Positions 35,063 to 43,561 of a stretch of 64,000 bases of DNA are shown here, in pieces. The position numbers and the translations under genes are program-made. The stretch lies in contig OZ253469.1 of assembly GCA_965261535.1 (NCBI GenBank), positions 992,001-1,056,000 on the forward strand, written 5' to 3'. Below the pieces are notes generated by a model, which worked only from the letters and a program-made list of their open reading frames with translations, did no database searches and had not been told where the DNA came from. This DNA comes from VXNE01 sp965261535. Its GTDB lineage: Bacteria > Pseudomonadota > Gammaproteobacteria > Pseudomonadales > Azotimanducaceae. How positions within the stretch are numbered: position 1 is the stretch's first letter; each line of letters opens with the position of its first letter.

Positions 35063-35996
35063 CGTTGTCGCTTCCTGCCAAAACCGAAGGCGCCGACTGC
35101 GGGGCGCTGACGCGGCGAAATACCGTCTCCAGATCGCGTTTCTCCCGCTGCAGCGCGTGGAACGCGAGTCCCGCCCCGACCAGGCGCGTGGCGATCTCCG
35201 CCGAAAGTTCGTCGCCAAGGGGCCGGCCGAAGGTGAGGAACCAGCCGCCCTGGGCCGCTTCGACATCGACGCGCTCGCCGACCGCTCCCCTCAGGGCTTG
35301 CGGTTCGGCTTCCGTTCCCACGTACAGACGCTGACTTCGCTGCAGGTCGGCGAGTTTTTCGTCCAGCGCGAGTTCGCCGGCTCGCAAGATCATCACGCGA
35401 TCACAGACGGCGTCCACTTCCTGCATGATGTGGGTCGACAGGATGACCGTGGCGGACTCGGCCAATCGACGGATCAGGTCGCGCATTTCCTGCGTCTGGG
35501 CCGGATCGAGGCCGCTGGTCGGCTCGTCGAGGATCAGAAACCGCGGCGCGTGCAGAATCGCTTGCGCCACGCCGACTCGCTGCTTGAAACCCCGCGACAA
35601 AGTGTCGATGACGGCAAGCGCGCGTCCGCTCAAACCCGTCGCGTCCACCGCCCGGCGCACAGCCGACGGTCGTTCGGGCGAGGGAACGCCGCGAACCGTA
35701 GCCGCGAACTCGAGATAGTCGACGACGGTCATGTCCGAGTACAGGGGAACCGTTTCCGGCAGATATCCCACCTTGCGCCGCACTTCGGCGGCGTGTTCGG
35801 TAACATCCTGCCCGTCGATTTCCGCCGATCCGGAACTCGGCTCGAGAAAGCCCGTCAGCAGCTTCATGATCGTTGTCTTGCCAGCGCCGTTGTGGCCCAG
35901 CAGACCGACGATTTCACCCTGTCCTATGGTGAAACTCACCGAATCCGCCGCTACGTTTTCGCCGAAGCGACGCGTCAGTTCCCTTGCTTCAATCAC
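35055..35996 (-). CDS. ABC transporter ATP-binding protein, GldA/CcmA-like
   Basis: This is a 313-residue ABC ATPase. Walker A is GLLGHNGAGKTTIMKLL, the Q-loop is around GYLPETVPLYSDMTV, the signature is LSRGFKQRVGVAQAI (LSxGxxQR type), Walker B is FLILDEPTSGLDPAQ and the switch His is in VILSTHIMQEV. The C-terminal 90 residues are a regulatory extension typical of ABC-2 export ATPases. It is the first gene of a three-gene operon with the fused permease (8-base overlap) and the DUF4340 gene. Confidence 0.93.
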   Translation of the reverse strand: MIEARELTRRFGENVAADSVSFTIGQGEIVGLLGHNGAGKTTIMKLLTGFLEPSSGSAEIDGQDVTEHAAEVRRKVGYLPETVPLYSDMTVVDYLEFAATVRGVPSPERPSAVRRAVDATGLSGRALAVIDTLSRGFKQRVGVAQAILHAPRFLILDEPTSGLDPAQTQEMRDLIRRLAESATVILSTHIMQEVDAVCDRVMILRAGELALDEKLADLQRSQRLYVGTEAEPQALRGAVGERVDVEAAQGGWFLTFGRPLGDELSAEIATRLVGAGLAFHALQREKRDLETVFRRVSAPQSAPSVLAGSDNDV

Positions 35997-36132
35997 TTTT
36001 CGATCTTCCCGTCCGATGCGAAGCGGCGCATATTCTTAGAAGGTTGCGCAAGAATTTCAAGCCCAAAACCTGGCGGAATTCCCAAGGGGCGGACATTTCG
36101 AAGTAGTACCATCGAGTTTTCCCCAAGATAAG

Positions 36133-37002
36133 GTGCTCAGGTTGCGGGACTTGGCGGGCAAGGTCGCCTTCGTCACGGGCGGCGCGAGCGGCATCGGCCT
36201 GGCCATGGCGCGCTCGTTCTCCGCGGCCGGCATGAAAGTCGCGATCGCCGACATTGAAGAACAGGCCCTTGCGCAGGCGGCGGCGTCCTTCGAGCCGAGC
36301 AACGCCGAAGTGATCGCACTGCGCGTGGACGTCACCGACCGAGACGCGATGGCGCGTGCCGCCGACGAGACGGAGCGCGCATTCGGCAGGGTGCATGTCG
36401 TCTGCAACAATGCCGGAGTCGGGATCACGGGGCCCATGGAGAAAATGTCCTATGCCGATTGGGACTGGGTCGTCGGCGTCAACCTGCACGGCGTGATCAA
36501 CGGCGTGCAGACCTTCGCCAGACGCATCATGACACACGGCGAAGGCGGCCACTTCGTCAACACGTCCTCTCTGGCGGGACAGGTGGCCGTACCGGGACTC
36601 GGCGTCTACAACACGACCAAGTACGCCGTCGTCGGGTTGTCCGAAACGATGCGAGCCGAGTTTGCCGCCCACGACATCGGCGTTTCCGTCCTCTGCCCCG
36701 GCTTCGTCAACACCAACATATTTACCTCGGAGCGCAACCGACCAGTTGCGCTTCGGTCGCGGCCGGACTCCGCTCCTCAGCCGATGGATCTCCGGGCATA
36801 CGAAAAATTTGTTGAAAGCACGCTTGACCCCGCCGTCGTGGGCGACATGACGCTCCACGCCATCCGGCACAACGAGGCATACATATTCACCCATCCCGAA
36901 CTCGCCCTCGGGGTGTCCAGCCGACTGGCTGACATTGAAGCCTCGATCGAACGCTGGCGACAGTATCGGGAGGAGCGCGATGTTTCGGCCACAACTCCCT
37001 GA
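36133..37002 (+). CDS. SDR-family NAD(P)-dependent oxidoreductase
   Basis: This is a 289-residue classical SDR. The cofactor motif is VAFVTGGASGIGLAMARSF, with DVTD for the adenine. The NNAG motif is in VCNNAGVGITGP, the catalytic Ser in VNTSSLAGQ, and Tyr/Lys in YNTTKYAVVGLSE. The PGFVNTNIF loop matches the usual PG motif. An Asp after the second strand (IADIEE) favours NAD(H). The length is slightly above average, with a C-terminal helix rich in Arg/Glu. GTG at 36133 is the start. It is divergent from the GldA-like gene. The substrate is unknown. Confidence 0.9.
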   Translation: MLRLRDLAGKVAFVTGGASGIGLAMARSFSAAGMKVAIADIEEQALAQAAASFEPSNAEVIALRVDVTDRDAMARAADETERAFGRVHVVCNNAGVGITGPMEKMSYADWDWVVGVNLHGVINGVQTFARRIMTHGEGGHFVNTSSLAGQVAVPGLGVYNTTKYAVVGLSETMRAEFAAHDIGVSVLCPGFVNTNIFTSERNRPVALRSRPDSAPQPMDLRAYEKFVESTLDPAVVGDMTLHAIRHNEAYIFTHPELALGVSSRLADIEASIERWRQYREERDVSATTP

Positions 37003-37205
37003 ACCATCCGCGCCTACGCACGAAAGCACGGCTTCATGTCGACTTCGCCGGCGTACTCGCCGAACCGCACCGGTGTTCCGGTGTGTCCATCGAAGTCTTC
37101 GTTTGGCGCGACGGGGACACGAAACGCCCACGCTTGCCCCGAGTTTGACCATGGCTCCCCGACTGGTGTAGAAATCCCGACACGGCGGCCTCGCAGGAAC
37201 ACAGC

Positions 37206-37397
37206 ATGCAGACGACCAGAATCGTGTACAGGGAGGACGACGGGAGGTGGCTGGGCTACCTCCGGGAGTTTCCAGACTATTGGACGCAGGGAGACACGCT
37301 CGACGACCTTGAGGCGCACCTGCGGGACCTTCATGTCGATCTAACGAGCGGAGTCTTGACCGGCATCCGCAGAGTGGCGGATCTAGCCGTGGCGTGA
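37206..37397 (+). CDS. hicB: HicB-like antitoxin (short type)
   Basis: This 63-residue protein has the HicB RNase-H-like fold: IVYREDDGRWLGYLREFPDYWTQGDTLDDLEAHLRDLHVDL. The short form lacks a C-terminal DNA-binding domain. HicB normally masks the dsRNA-binding toxin HicA. Its TGA overlaps the GTG of the following hicA by 4 bases (GTGA), the usual coupled layout. Because hicA is frameshifted here, the antitoxin probably has no active local partner. Confidence 0.85.
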   Translation: MQTTRIVYREDDGRWLGYLREFPDYWTQGDTLDDLEAHLRDLHVDLTSGVLTGIRRVADLAVA

Positions 37398-37578
37398 AAA
37401 GGACGGCCTTGCTCAAGGTGATCAGGCAGTCCGGATGCGTCTGCTCCGACATGGCGCCAAGCACGACTGGTACCGGAATCCCGATTCCGGCCTTTCCCAA
37501 CCCGTCCCGCGTCATCGGGAAATCAATGATCGACTTGCCAAGCACATCATTGAGGAGCTGCGCCTTGCGTCGAATTGA
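37394..37578 (+). pseudogene. hicA: HicA toxin gene with a 1-base frameshift
   Basis: The first 15 codons from GTG give KRTALLKVIRQSGC, the start of a HicA toxin. The next part is in another frame: from 37441 it reads LLRHGAKHDWYRNPDSG, then SQPVPRHREINDRLAKHIIEELR, ending at TGA 37576-37578. Together these are a complete HicA of about 61 residues, including the active His in RHGAKHDW. One base is missing around 37438-37440. As written, the frame from GTG runs on through unrelated residues to 37705, so no toxin is made. A sequencing error is the alternative. Confidence 0.88.
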
Positions 37579-37582
37579 TCTG

Positions 37583-37634
37583 CGGGCTTGGGCGGGGGCA
37601 AGACACGGTGCACCCGAAGGAGCGACGGATTGTG
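37583..37634 (+). repeat. Dispersed intergenic repeat, copy B
   Basis: It starts CGGGCTTGGGCGGGGGCAAG and continues through ACACGGTGCACCC to GCGACGG. It corresponds to the complement of 3511-3566 with scattered substitutions and a 2-base central gap. Like copy A, it lies directly after a stop codon, here that of hicA. Confidence 0.5.
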
Positions 37635-37637
37635 CCA

Positions 37638-37720
37638 CTAGCGTTCCGTCCGCTCCATGCTGCTGCGCGGCCGCAGCGCGCGCACGACTCGCGACCCCAT
37701 GCTGATCATGGCCACGAGGC
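37638..37720 (-). pseudogene. Detached 3' end of a GbsR-type regulator gene (left direct repeat)
   Basis: The complement encodes MISMGSRVVRALRPRSSM and ends ERTER with a TAG stop at 37640-37638. It matches the last codons of the intact regulator gene at 39664-40254. The two 80-base stretches (37641-37720 and 39667-39746, same orientation) differ at only about 5 positions and diverge abruptly beyond GAGGC. Nothing upstream on the minus strand continues the protein. The two copies bracket the C25-like peptidase gene. Confidence 0.85.
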
Positions 37721-37792
37721 ACTGCCGTTCTGGTTCGACCCAAGTCGTGCAACGCGCTACCATTTCGTTTCGCCGACGACCAAGCAACATCG

Positions 37793-39481
37793 ATGTCAGA
37801 CAAGATTGTTGTGACGAACAAAAGCGCCCTGGACCGGAAATACGGTGCCCCGGCTTGGGCCGACATCGAGTGCGCTCTACAGCGTCTTGTAAGAGCCGAC
37901 GCGGCGCGCGGGATCACAACGCAAGTCCTCCGTCTTGATGACCCTGCCGATATGGCGCCATATCCGTCAGCGCCGGTCACCGTGCCTACAGACGAGCGCC
38001 AGGTCAAAGCCGCCATCGACGCCGTAGGTACCACAAGGCCAGACTACCTCCTGCTTCTTGGTGCTCCCGACGTTGTGCCTCACCAACAACTGCGGAACCC
38101 CACGCCAGCGGACCGCGACCCGTCCGTGCCGAGCGACCTGCCTTACGCCTGCGTACGCCCCTACTCACAGTCCATTTCCGATTTCCTCGCGCCGTCGCGC
38201 GTCACGGGTCGCCTTCCCGACATTCTCGCTGGTACCGACCCGGCCTACCTGGTCGCGCGCATCGAGGAGGCCGCAACAACACCGTCCTTTCCGCTAGCTG
38301 CGTACGCGGGAGATTTCACTCTCAGCGCAGCCGTCTGGTTGCATTCCACGATCACAAGTGCACACAACATCTTCACGTCACCCACTGTCCACGGTGCGCC
38401 ACCGACGGGGTCGCTGCTGAGTACACCGCTGCTCGGCAACCGCGCCCACTTCATCAACTGCCACGGTGCAACCATCGATCCCAACTTCTATGGGGAAGAT
38501 CGCAGCGGCAATTTCCCGGTGTCCATGTCGGCCATCGACTTGCGCGGCAAGCTCCTTCGGGGGACGGTCGCGGCTGCCGAGTGCTGCTACGGAGCTGAAC
38601 TGTACGACCCCGCCCTTGCGGCAGGTCAGTCCGGCGTCTGCCAGACATACCTTGAAGAAGGCGCGCACGGCTTCTTCGGTAGCACGAACATTGCCTACGG
38701 TCCCTCCGTTGGTAACGGTGCGGCCGACCTCATCACCCAATTTTTCCTGAAAGAAGCAATTACCGGGAGTTCCTTGGGCCGCGCCGAACTCATTGCGCGC
38801 CAGTCCTTTGTCTCGACCTGTGGCGTCATGTCCCCGATCGAGCTCAAGACGCTCGGACAGTTCCTTCTTCTCGGCGACCCTTCGATACACCCCGTTGTTC
38901 CTAGTCATCCAACCACGCGCGGTGCGTTTGTCTCGAAGTCCGCCACACTGGCGCGGACAACGGCGTTCGCTACCGAAGCGGCCAGCGGCCCGTCGGACGA
39001 TGCGGCTGCCTCTCTTAGCGCCCTAGCGGAACAGGCGGGCATGGACGAGTACGACCTCACAAGCCATGACATACGGGCGGGCGATGACTTCTGGGCAGCA
39101 ACACCAACGGATCCCGGCAAACGTCGCCTGCATGTACTGTTCCACATCGCTGGTCACGCGGACGACGTGGTTCGACCCATCCGCGCCATCGTCGCCACAG
39201 AAGAGGCAGGTCAGGTCGTGGCCAGCCGCGAGTACGTCGCCAAAGGCCACTGGCGTGGCAGTGTCGTTCGCAAACGTGTCGCCGAAGGCTCCAAGAGCGA
39301 TCGCCTCGCCGTGGTCATGATTAGCGATGACGACGCCAGTGAATACATCCTCCGCCGTCTCGGAGGCAATCCCTTTCGGGATCACGAACTCGACCGACTC
39401 GTCGGTCGCCATCTACGTTGCGAAGGCAATCTCAGCGGCCGAACTCTCATCCTCGAGCGCTATCAGGTGGTCGACGATTGA
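37793..39481 (+). CDS. C25-like (gingipain/caspase-fold, clan CD) cysteine peptidase
   Basis: This is a 562-residue protein with the clan CD peptidase layout. PDYLLLLGAPDVVP and a hydrophobic strand lead to AHFINCHGATIDPNFYG (active His224), then TVAAAECCYGAELYDP (active Cys264 or Cys265), GFFGSTNIAYGP and FLLLGDPSIHPV, the last being the usual C25 end-of-domain motif. Residues 390-562 form an unassigned C-terminal domain. There is no signal peptide or C-terminal secretion domain, unlike gingipains, so it is probably cytoplasmic. It stands alone between 80-bp direct repeats. Clan CD peptidases also occur in bacterial cell-death systems, but no gasdermin-like partner is present. Confidence 0.72.
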   Translation: MSDKIVVTNKSALDRKYGAPAWADIECALQRLVRADAARGITTQVLRLDDPADMAPYPSAPVTVPTDERQVKAAIDAVGTTRPDYLLLLGAPDVVPHQQLRNPTPADRDPSVPSDLPYACVRPYSQSISDFLAPSRVTGRLPDILAGTDPAYLVARIEEAATTPSFPLAAYAGDFTLSAAVWLHSTITSAHNIFTSPTVHGAPPTGSLLSTPLLGNRAHFINCHGATIDPNFYGEDRSGNFPVSMSAIDLRGKLLRGTVAAAECCYGAELYDPALAAGQSGVCQTYLEEGAHGFFGSTNIAYGPSVGNGAADLITQFFLKEAITGSSLGRAELIARQSFVSTCGVMSPIELKTLGQFLLLGDPSIHPVVPSHPTTRGAFVSKSATLARTTAFATEAASGPSDDAAASLSALAEQAGMDEYDLTSHDIRAGDDFWAATPTDPGKRRLHVLFHIAGHADDVVRPIRAIVATEEAGQVVASREYVAKGHWRGSVVRKRVAEGSKSDRLAVVMISDDDASEYILRRLGGNPFRDHELDRLVGRHLRCEGNLSGRTLILERYQVVDD

Positions 39482-39663
39482 ACACCACGAAGCTCTTCTG
39501 CCGTCGCGCCCACTGCCCAATGCTTCAGCCAAGTCACCCTTCAAGACCGCCGTGAACGCTGTCTCGTCTGCTTGCCCCACACTTCCTCTGGGTGCTTCGT
39601 TTTGCAGACGCGTTCCCCTCCTTCAGCGCCGTCCCTCGCAATGACAACGGACGCCGCGCCGGA

Positions 39664-40254
39664 TCAACGCTCCGTCCGCTCCATGCTGCTGCGCGGCCGC
39701 AGCGCGCGGACGACCCGCGACCCCATGCTGATCAGGGCCACGAGGCTGCTCTTCGGGAGCGTCAGAATCTGGCCGTACCAGTTGTTCATGGTATCGATGA
39801 ACGCCATCATGTCGGCGAGGCGCGTCATGGCGACCCCGCTCACGTTGGGGTCGGCTTCGGCTTCTGCGATGCATTCCTTCAACGCCAGGCGGACCGGATC
39901 TATTTCGCGCGCCTTTCGACCTTCGGCGATGCGCGTGACGATCTCCCACAGGTCCGTTTCCGCCTCGAAATAGTCGCGCCGGTCCGCGCGCACGGATACG
40001 CGGCGCACCAGCTTCCAGACGACCAGTTCCCGCAGCGAGTTGCTGACGTTGGAGCGCGCGATGCCGAGTTGACTCGAAATCTCTTCCGCCGTCAGCGCGC
40101 GCTCCGACAGATACAGCAATGCGTGAATCTGGGCGATCGAACGATTGATCCCCCAGTGCGTACCCATATCGCCCCAGCGCAGGATGAAATTCTCCACCGC
40201 CGCCGGCAACCGCGTTTCGGAAATTTCGGGCATATCAGGAATATCTGTCCTCAC
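39664..40254 (-). CDS. GbsR/MarR-family transcriptional regulator
   Basis: This is a 196-residue winged-helix regulator of the GbsR branch. An N-terminal helix with FILRWGDMGTHWGINRSIAQIHALLYLS leads to the helix-turn-helix LTAEEISSQLGIARSNVSNSLRELVVWKLVRRV and a wing (SVRADRRDYFEAETDLWEI). The C-terminal helices serve for dimerisation (ADMMAFIDTMNNWYGQIL). GbsR-type proteins respond to small ligands such as choline in relatives. It is divergent from the thiolase-like gene, whose start is 79 bases away, so it may control that gene. Its last 80 bases are the right copy of the direct repeat (39667-39746). Confidence 0.9.
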   Translation of the reverse strand: MRTDIPDMPEISETRLPAAVENFILRWGDMGTHWGINRSIAQIHALLYLSERALTAEEISSQLGIARSNVSNSLRELVVWKLVRRVSVRADRRDYFEAETDLWEIVTRIAEGRKAREIDPVRLALKECIAEAEADPNVSGVAMTRLADMMAFIDTMNNWYGQILTLPKSSLVALISMGSRVVRALRPRSSMERTER

Positions 40255-40332
40255 AGACGCGAAGTCAAACGGGTCGGCGCCGTTCCGCCTTCACGTATCA
40301 TCTTGTGCCCACGACGAACGGGTGGTGGGTCC

Positions 40333-41802
40333 ATGACAGCAAGCGAGTCAACTCCAGTCCTGGTGGGCATCGCACAGATTGGGCAGCGCGCGGACGACCC
40401 CGCGACCGCCGAAGAACCCCTGGACCTGATGATCAGGGCGACGCGCGCCGCCGCCCGCGATGCCGGCGCGCCGGCGCTGCTGACCGACGCCAGCGCGGTG
40501 CGCGTGATTCGCGGCATGTGGCCATACCAGGATCCCGCCCGGGCGGTCGCCGAAGCGATCGGCAATCCCACCGCCGAGACCGGTGTATCGTTCTGGAGCG
40601 GCACCGTCGTTCACCACCTGCTGAGCGTTTCGGCGCTGGAGATTCAACGGGGGACGCACCAGACGGTAATCCTGACCGGCGCGGAATGCGGCGACACCCA
40701 GGCAAAGGCGCGCCGGGCAGGCGTCGATCTCGCGTGGCGAGAAGCGCCAGGCAGGCCGGATCGCACGATTGGCGTCGAGTTGAGGATGCGCCATCGCGCC
40801 GAGGCGGCGCGCGGCATAGTGAACCCGGTACAGATGTACCCGATCTTCGAAAACGCCATTCGTCGCGCCCGCGGCGAATCCATCGACGCCCATATCGAAC
40901 GCATATCCCGACTGTGGGCGGGCTTCAGCCAAGTGGCGGCGGAAAACCCGCACGCGTGGATGCGCGAACCGAAGACGTCGCTTGAGATCCGCACGCCCGG
41001 TCCGGCCAATCGACCCGTCTCCTTTCCCTACACCAAGCTCATGAATTCCAACGAGAAAGTGGACCAGGGAGCAGCGCTGATTCTCACATCGACCGACATC
41101 GCGCGACGCCTCGGCATCCCGCGCTCCAAGTGGATTTTTCCCTGGGCGTCCACCGAGACCCATGACACCTATGCAGTATCGCATCGCGACAACCTCCACA
41201 GCGCGCCGGGACTGGGCATCGCCGGCAGTCGCTGTCTCGAAATGGCCGATCTCGGCGTCGACGGCATCGACCACCTGGACGTCTATAGCTGTTTCCCGTC
41301 CGCCGTCCAGGTTGCAGCGGCGGAACTCGGCCTCGATGAGAACAAACCGCTAACCGTCACCGGCGGAATGGCCTTCGCCGGCGGCCCGCTGAACAACTAC
41401 GCGATGCACGGCATCGCGCGCATGGCCCAGGTGCTGCGCGAACGTGCGGGCGATATCGGCCTCGTCACCGGCAACGGCGGTTTCCTGACCAAGCATGCCT
41501 TGGCCGTGTTCTCCTCGGAACCGCCGGCACGAGCATTCCGCCACGACGAGCCGCAGGATCGGGTGGACGCCATGCCGACACGCGAACTCGCCGAATCGGC
41601 CCGCGGATCCGTCACGCTCGAATCGTATACCGTCATGTTCGGTCGCGACGGTCCCAACATCGGCCTTGCCGCCTGCCTCCTGTCCGACGGCCGCCGGGCC
41701 TGGGCGAACACCAGGGACGCCGACGTGCTCGACGCGATGACGACGGAAGAGTTTTGCGGTCGACAGGCGCACATCGACACGCGCGGCACCGTCGCCTTCT
41801 AG
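40333..41802 (+). CDS. Thiolase-superfamily acetyl-CoA acetyltransferase-like protein
   Basis: This is a 489-residue thiolase-fold protein. VLVGIAQIGQR starts the N-domain; later come KLMNSNEKVDQGAALILTS, FPWASTETHDTYAVSHRD, HLDVYSCFPSAVQVAAAELG, GGPLNNYAMHGIARM and GNGGFLTKHALAVFSSEPP, as in the SCP2/COG0183 acetyltransferase-like group. The position of the usual nucleophile Cys has VSFWSGTVVHHLLS without Cys, and the late CxG motif is GNGG, although the His is kept. Classical thiolysis is therefore doubtful. It is translationally adjacent to an RDD membrane protein (1-base overlap). Confidence 0.83.
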   Translation: MTASESTPVLVGIAQIGQRADDPATAEEPLDLMIRATRAAARDAGAPALLTDASAVRVIRGMWPYQDPARAVAEAIGNPTAETGVSFWSGTVVHHLLSVSALEIQRGTHQTVILTGAECGDTQAKARRAGVDLAWREAPGRPDRTIGVELRMRHRAEAARGIVNPVQMYPIFENAIRRARGESIDAHIERISRLWAGFSQVAAENPHAWMREPKTSLEIRTPGPANRPVSFPYTKLMNSNEKVDQGAALILTSTDIARRLGIPRSKWIFPWASTETHDTYAVSHRDNLHSAPGLGIAGSRCLEMADLGVDGIDHLDVYSCFPSAVQVAAAELGLDENKPLTVTGGMAFAGGPLNNYAMHGIARMAQVLRERAGDIGLVTGNGGFLTKHALAVFSSEPPARAFRHDEPQDRVDAMPTRELAESARGSVTLESYTVMFGRDGPNIGLAACLLSDGRRAWANTRDADVLDAMTTEEFCGRQAHIDTRGTVAF

Positions 41803-42221
41803 TGTCCGGCCGGACAGCCAACAGCGCTCCGCTACACCTGCGCCTGCTCGCCATGCTCTACGATGCGCTCATCGTCCTCGCCATATGGGTCTTGACCGTC
41901 GTGGTGCTGGTGACGGCGGCGGGCAACGCGGTCTCCGGCTTCTGGGTCCAGCTTCTCCTGCTGACCCAAGCGTATGCGTTCTTCGTCTTTTTCTGGACGC
42001 GGCGGGGCCAGACGCTCGGCATGCTGGCGTGGCGGCTGCGGGTAGCCCACGGCGATGCGCCCATCAGCCTGCGGCAAGCCCACCTGCGGATCGTCGGCGG
42101 GATCCTGAGCCTCGCGTGTCTCGGCCTCGGCCACATCTGGATGCTATTTGGTCGTCGCGGCCGGACATGGCCCGACATGCTCTCGCGCAGCAACATCGAA
42201 CGCACCGCCGCGAAGCGGTAA
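41802..42221 (+). CDS. RDD family membrane protein
   Basis: This is a 139-residue RDD protein. Two to three hydrophobic segments (LLAMLYDALIVLAIWVLTVVVLV, VQLLLLTQAYAFFVFFW, VGGILSLACLGLGHIWML) frame the RDD hallmark WTRRGQTLGMLAWRLRV and the late WPDMLSRS. RDD proteins are small inner-membrane proteins, sometimes involved in ion transport. GTG 41802 shares its G with the TAG of the thiolase-like gene, so the two are coupled. Function relative to the thiolase is unknown. Confidence 0.88.
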   Translation: MSGRTANSAPLHLRLLAMLYDALIVLAIWVLTVVVLVTAAGNAVSGFWVQLLLLTQAYAFFVFFWTRRGQTLGMLAWRLRVAHGDAPISLRQAHLRIVGGILSLACLGLGHIWMLFGRRGRTWPDMLSRSNIERTAAKR

Positions 42222-42262
42222 CATAGGCGCATCGATACGCGGACAATCGACGGGGTCGGGAC

Positions 42263-43471
42263 GTGCGAATCGCGATTTTGGGGGGAGACGGGTTCATTGG
42301 GTGGCCAGCGACGCTGCACCTCTCCAATCTCGGCTTCGAAGTGTTCATCGCAGACAACCTGAGTCGGCGATGGATCGATACGGAACTCGGGGTGCAGTCC
42401 CTGACGCCGATGGACTCCATCCAGGAGCGTCGGCGCGTCTGGCGGGAACTTACCGGACACGATATCGGATTCGAACGCATCGATGTCGCCAGCGACTACT
42501 CGGGTCTGAAGTGTTGGCTCGGCGATTTGCGTCCCGACGCCATTCTGCACCTGGCCAAGCAGCGCGCCGCCCCCTATTCGATGAAGAGCGACCGGCACAA
42601 GAACTACACGGTATCGAACAACGTCAACGCCACCCACCAGGTCCTCAACGCGCTCGTCGAGCTGTCTCTCGACGCCCACCTCGTGCACATCGGCACCATG
42701 GGCGTGTACGGGTACGCAAATATCGGCGCAACGATTCCCGAAGGCTATCTTTCCGTGGACATTCGCCAGGATGACGGCGGCACCGCAACGCGGGAAATCC
42801 TGTATCCGGCCAATCCCGGCAGCATCTACCACATGACCAAGTGCCTGGATCAGCTTATATTCCAGTTTTACGCCAAGAACGACGCGTTGCGCATCACCGA
42901 TCTGCACCAGGGCATCGTCTGGGGCACGCACACCGATCAGACCCGACGGCACGTGCAACTCATCAACCGTTTCGACTACGACGGCGACTACGGCACCGTG
43001 CTCAATCGCTTTCTGATCCAGGCCGCCATCGGTCACCCGCTGACGGTGCACGGCAACGGCGGCCAGACGCGGGCGTTCATACATATCCAGGACTGCGTGC
43101 GCTGTATCGAACTCGCGCTCAAGAATCCGCCGGAGCGCGGCGCGCGGACGCAGATATTCAACCAGATGACGGAAACGTATCGCCTGCGCGATCTCGCCCA
43201 CATGATTCGCGACCTGACCGGCGCCGAAATCGCCTGGCTGCCTAATCCCCGCAACGAGCCGGCCGAAAACGAACTCGCGGTGAAGAACGAACACCTGCTC
43301 GACCTTGGTCTGCAACCGACGACGCTGAAAGAGGGGCTGCTGGAAGAACTCGTCGATGTCGCGAAAAAGTACGCGCACCGGATCGACCGCAGCCGCATCG
43401 TCAGCACTGCCACATGGAGCAAGGAACGGGCCGAGCGCATTGCCAGCAGCAATGGCGACGCGATCGAATAG
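42263..43471 (+). CDS. sqdB: UDP-sulfoquinovose synthase-like nucleotide-sugar epimerase (SQD1/SqdB family)
   Basis: This is a 402-residue extended SDR. The cofactor motif is ILGGDGFIGWPATLHLS. The stretch FIADNLSRRWIDTELGVQSL and the catalytic Thr in IGTMGVYG follow, with Tyr/Lys in YHMTKCLDQ. The block GTHTDQTRRHVQLINRFDYD, YGTVLNRFLIQAAIGHPLTV and GGQTRAFIHIQD is closely like plant and bacterial SQD1. SQD1 makes UDP-sulfoquinovose from UDP-glucose and sulfite. No SqdX/SqdD glycosyltransferase is nearby; instead a GT8 gene and an epimerase gene follow, so the product sugar may go to another glycoconjugate. The gene symbol is by family only. Confidence 0.85.
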   Translation: MRIAILGGDGFIGWPATLHLSNLGFEVFIADNLSRRWIDTELGVQSLTPMDSIQERRRVWRELTGHDIGFERIDVASDYSGLKCWLGDLRPDAILHLAKQRAAPYSMKSDRHKNYTVSNNVNATHQVLNALVELSLDAHLVHIGTMGVYGYANIGATIPEGYLSVDIRQDDGGTATREILYPANPGSIYHMTKCLDQLIFQFYAKNDALRITDLHQGIVWGTHTDQTRRHVQLINRFDYDGDYGTVLNRFLIQAAIGHPLTVHGNGGQTRAFIHIQDCVRCIELALKNPPERGARTQIFNQMTETYRLRDLAHMIRDLTGAEIAWLPNPRNEPAENELAVKNEHLLDLGLQPTTLKEGLLEELVDVAKKYAHRIDRSRIVSTATWSKERAERIASSNGDAIE

Positions 43472-43489
43472 CCCGGAAACTTCCGGGCT
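43470..43489 (+). terminator. Hairpin at the sqdB stop codon
   Basis: A perfect 8-base stem, AGCCCGGA / TCCGGGCT with loop AACT, starts within the sqdB stop codon. No strong U-run follows, so it may be a weak or factor-dependent terminator reducing read-through into the GT8 gene. Confidence 0.4.
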
Positions 43490-43561
43490 GTCGCTCTGTC
43501 AAGCCCGATCCACGGGCATCGGCGAATCGCGAATCTTCTTGAACTCGACAGAGCGCTAGCC

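Noticed and set aside
35989..38034. A 681-residue open frame on the minus strand
   Set aside because: It lies opposite the SDR gene, hicBA and the repeat region. It has no coherent domain, and its residues are explained by the real genes in other frames.
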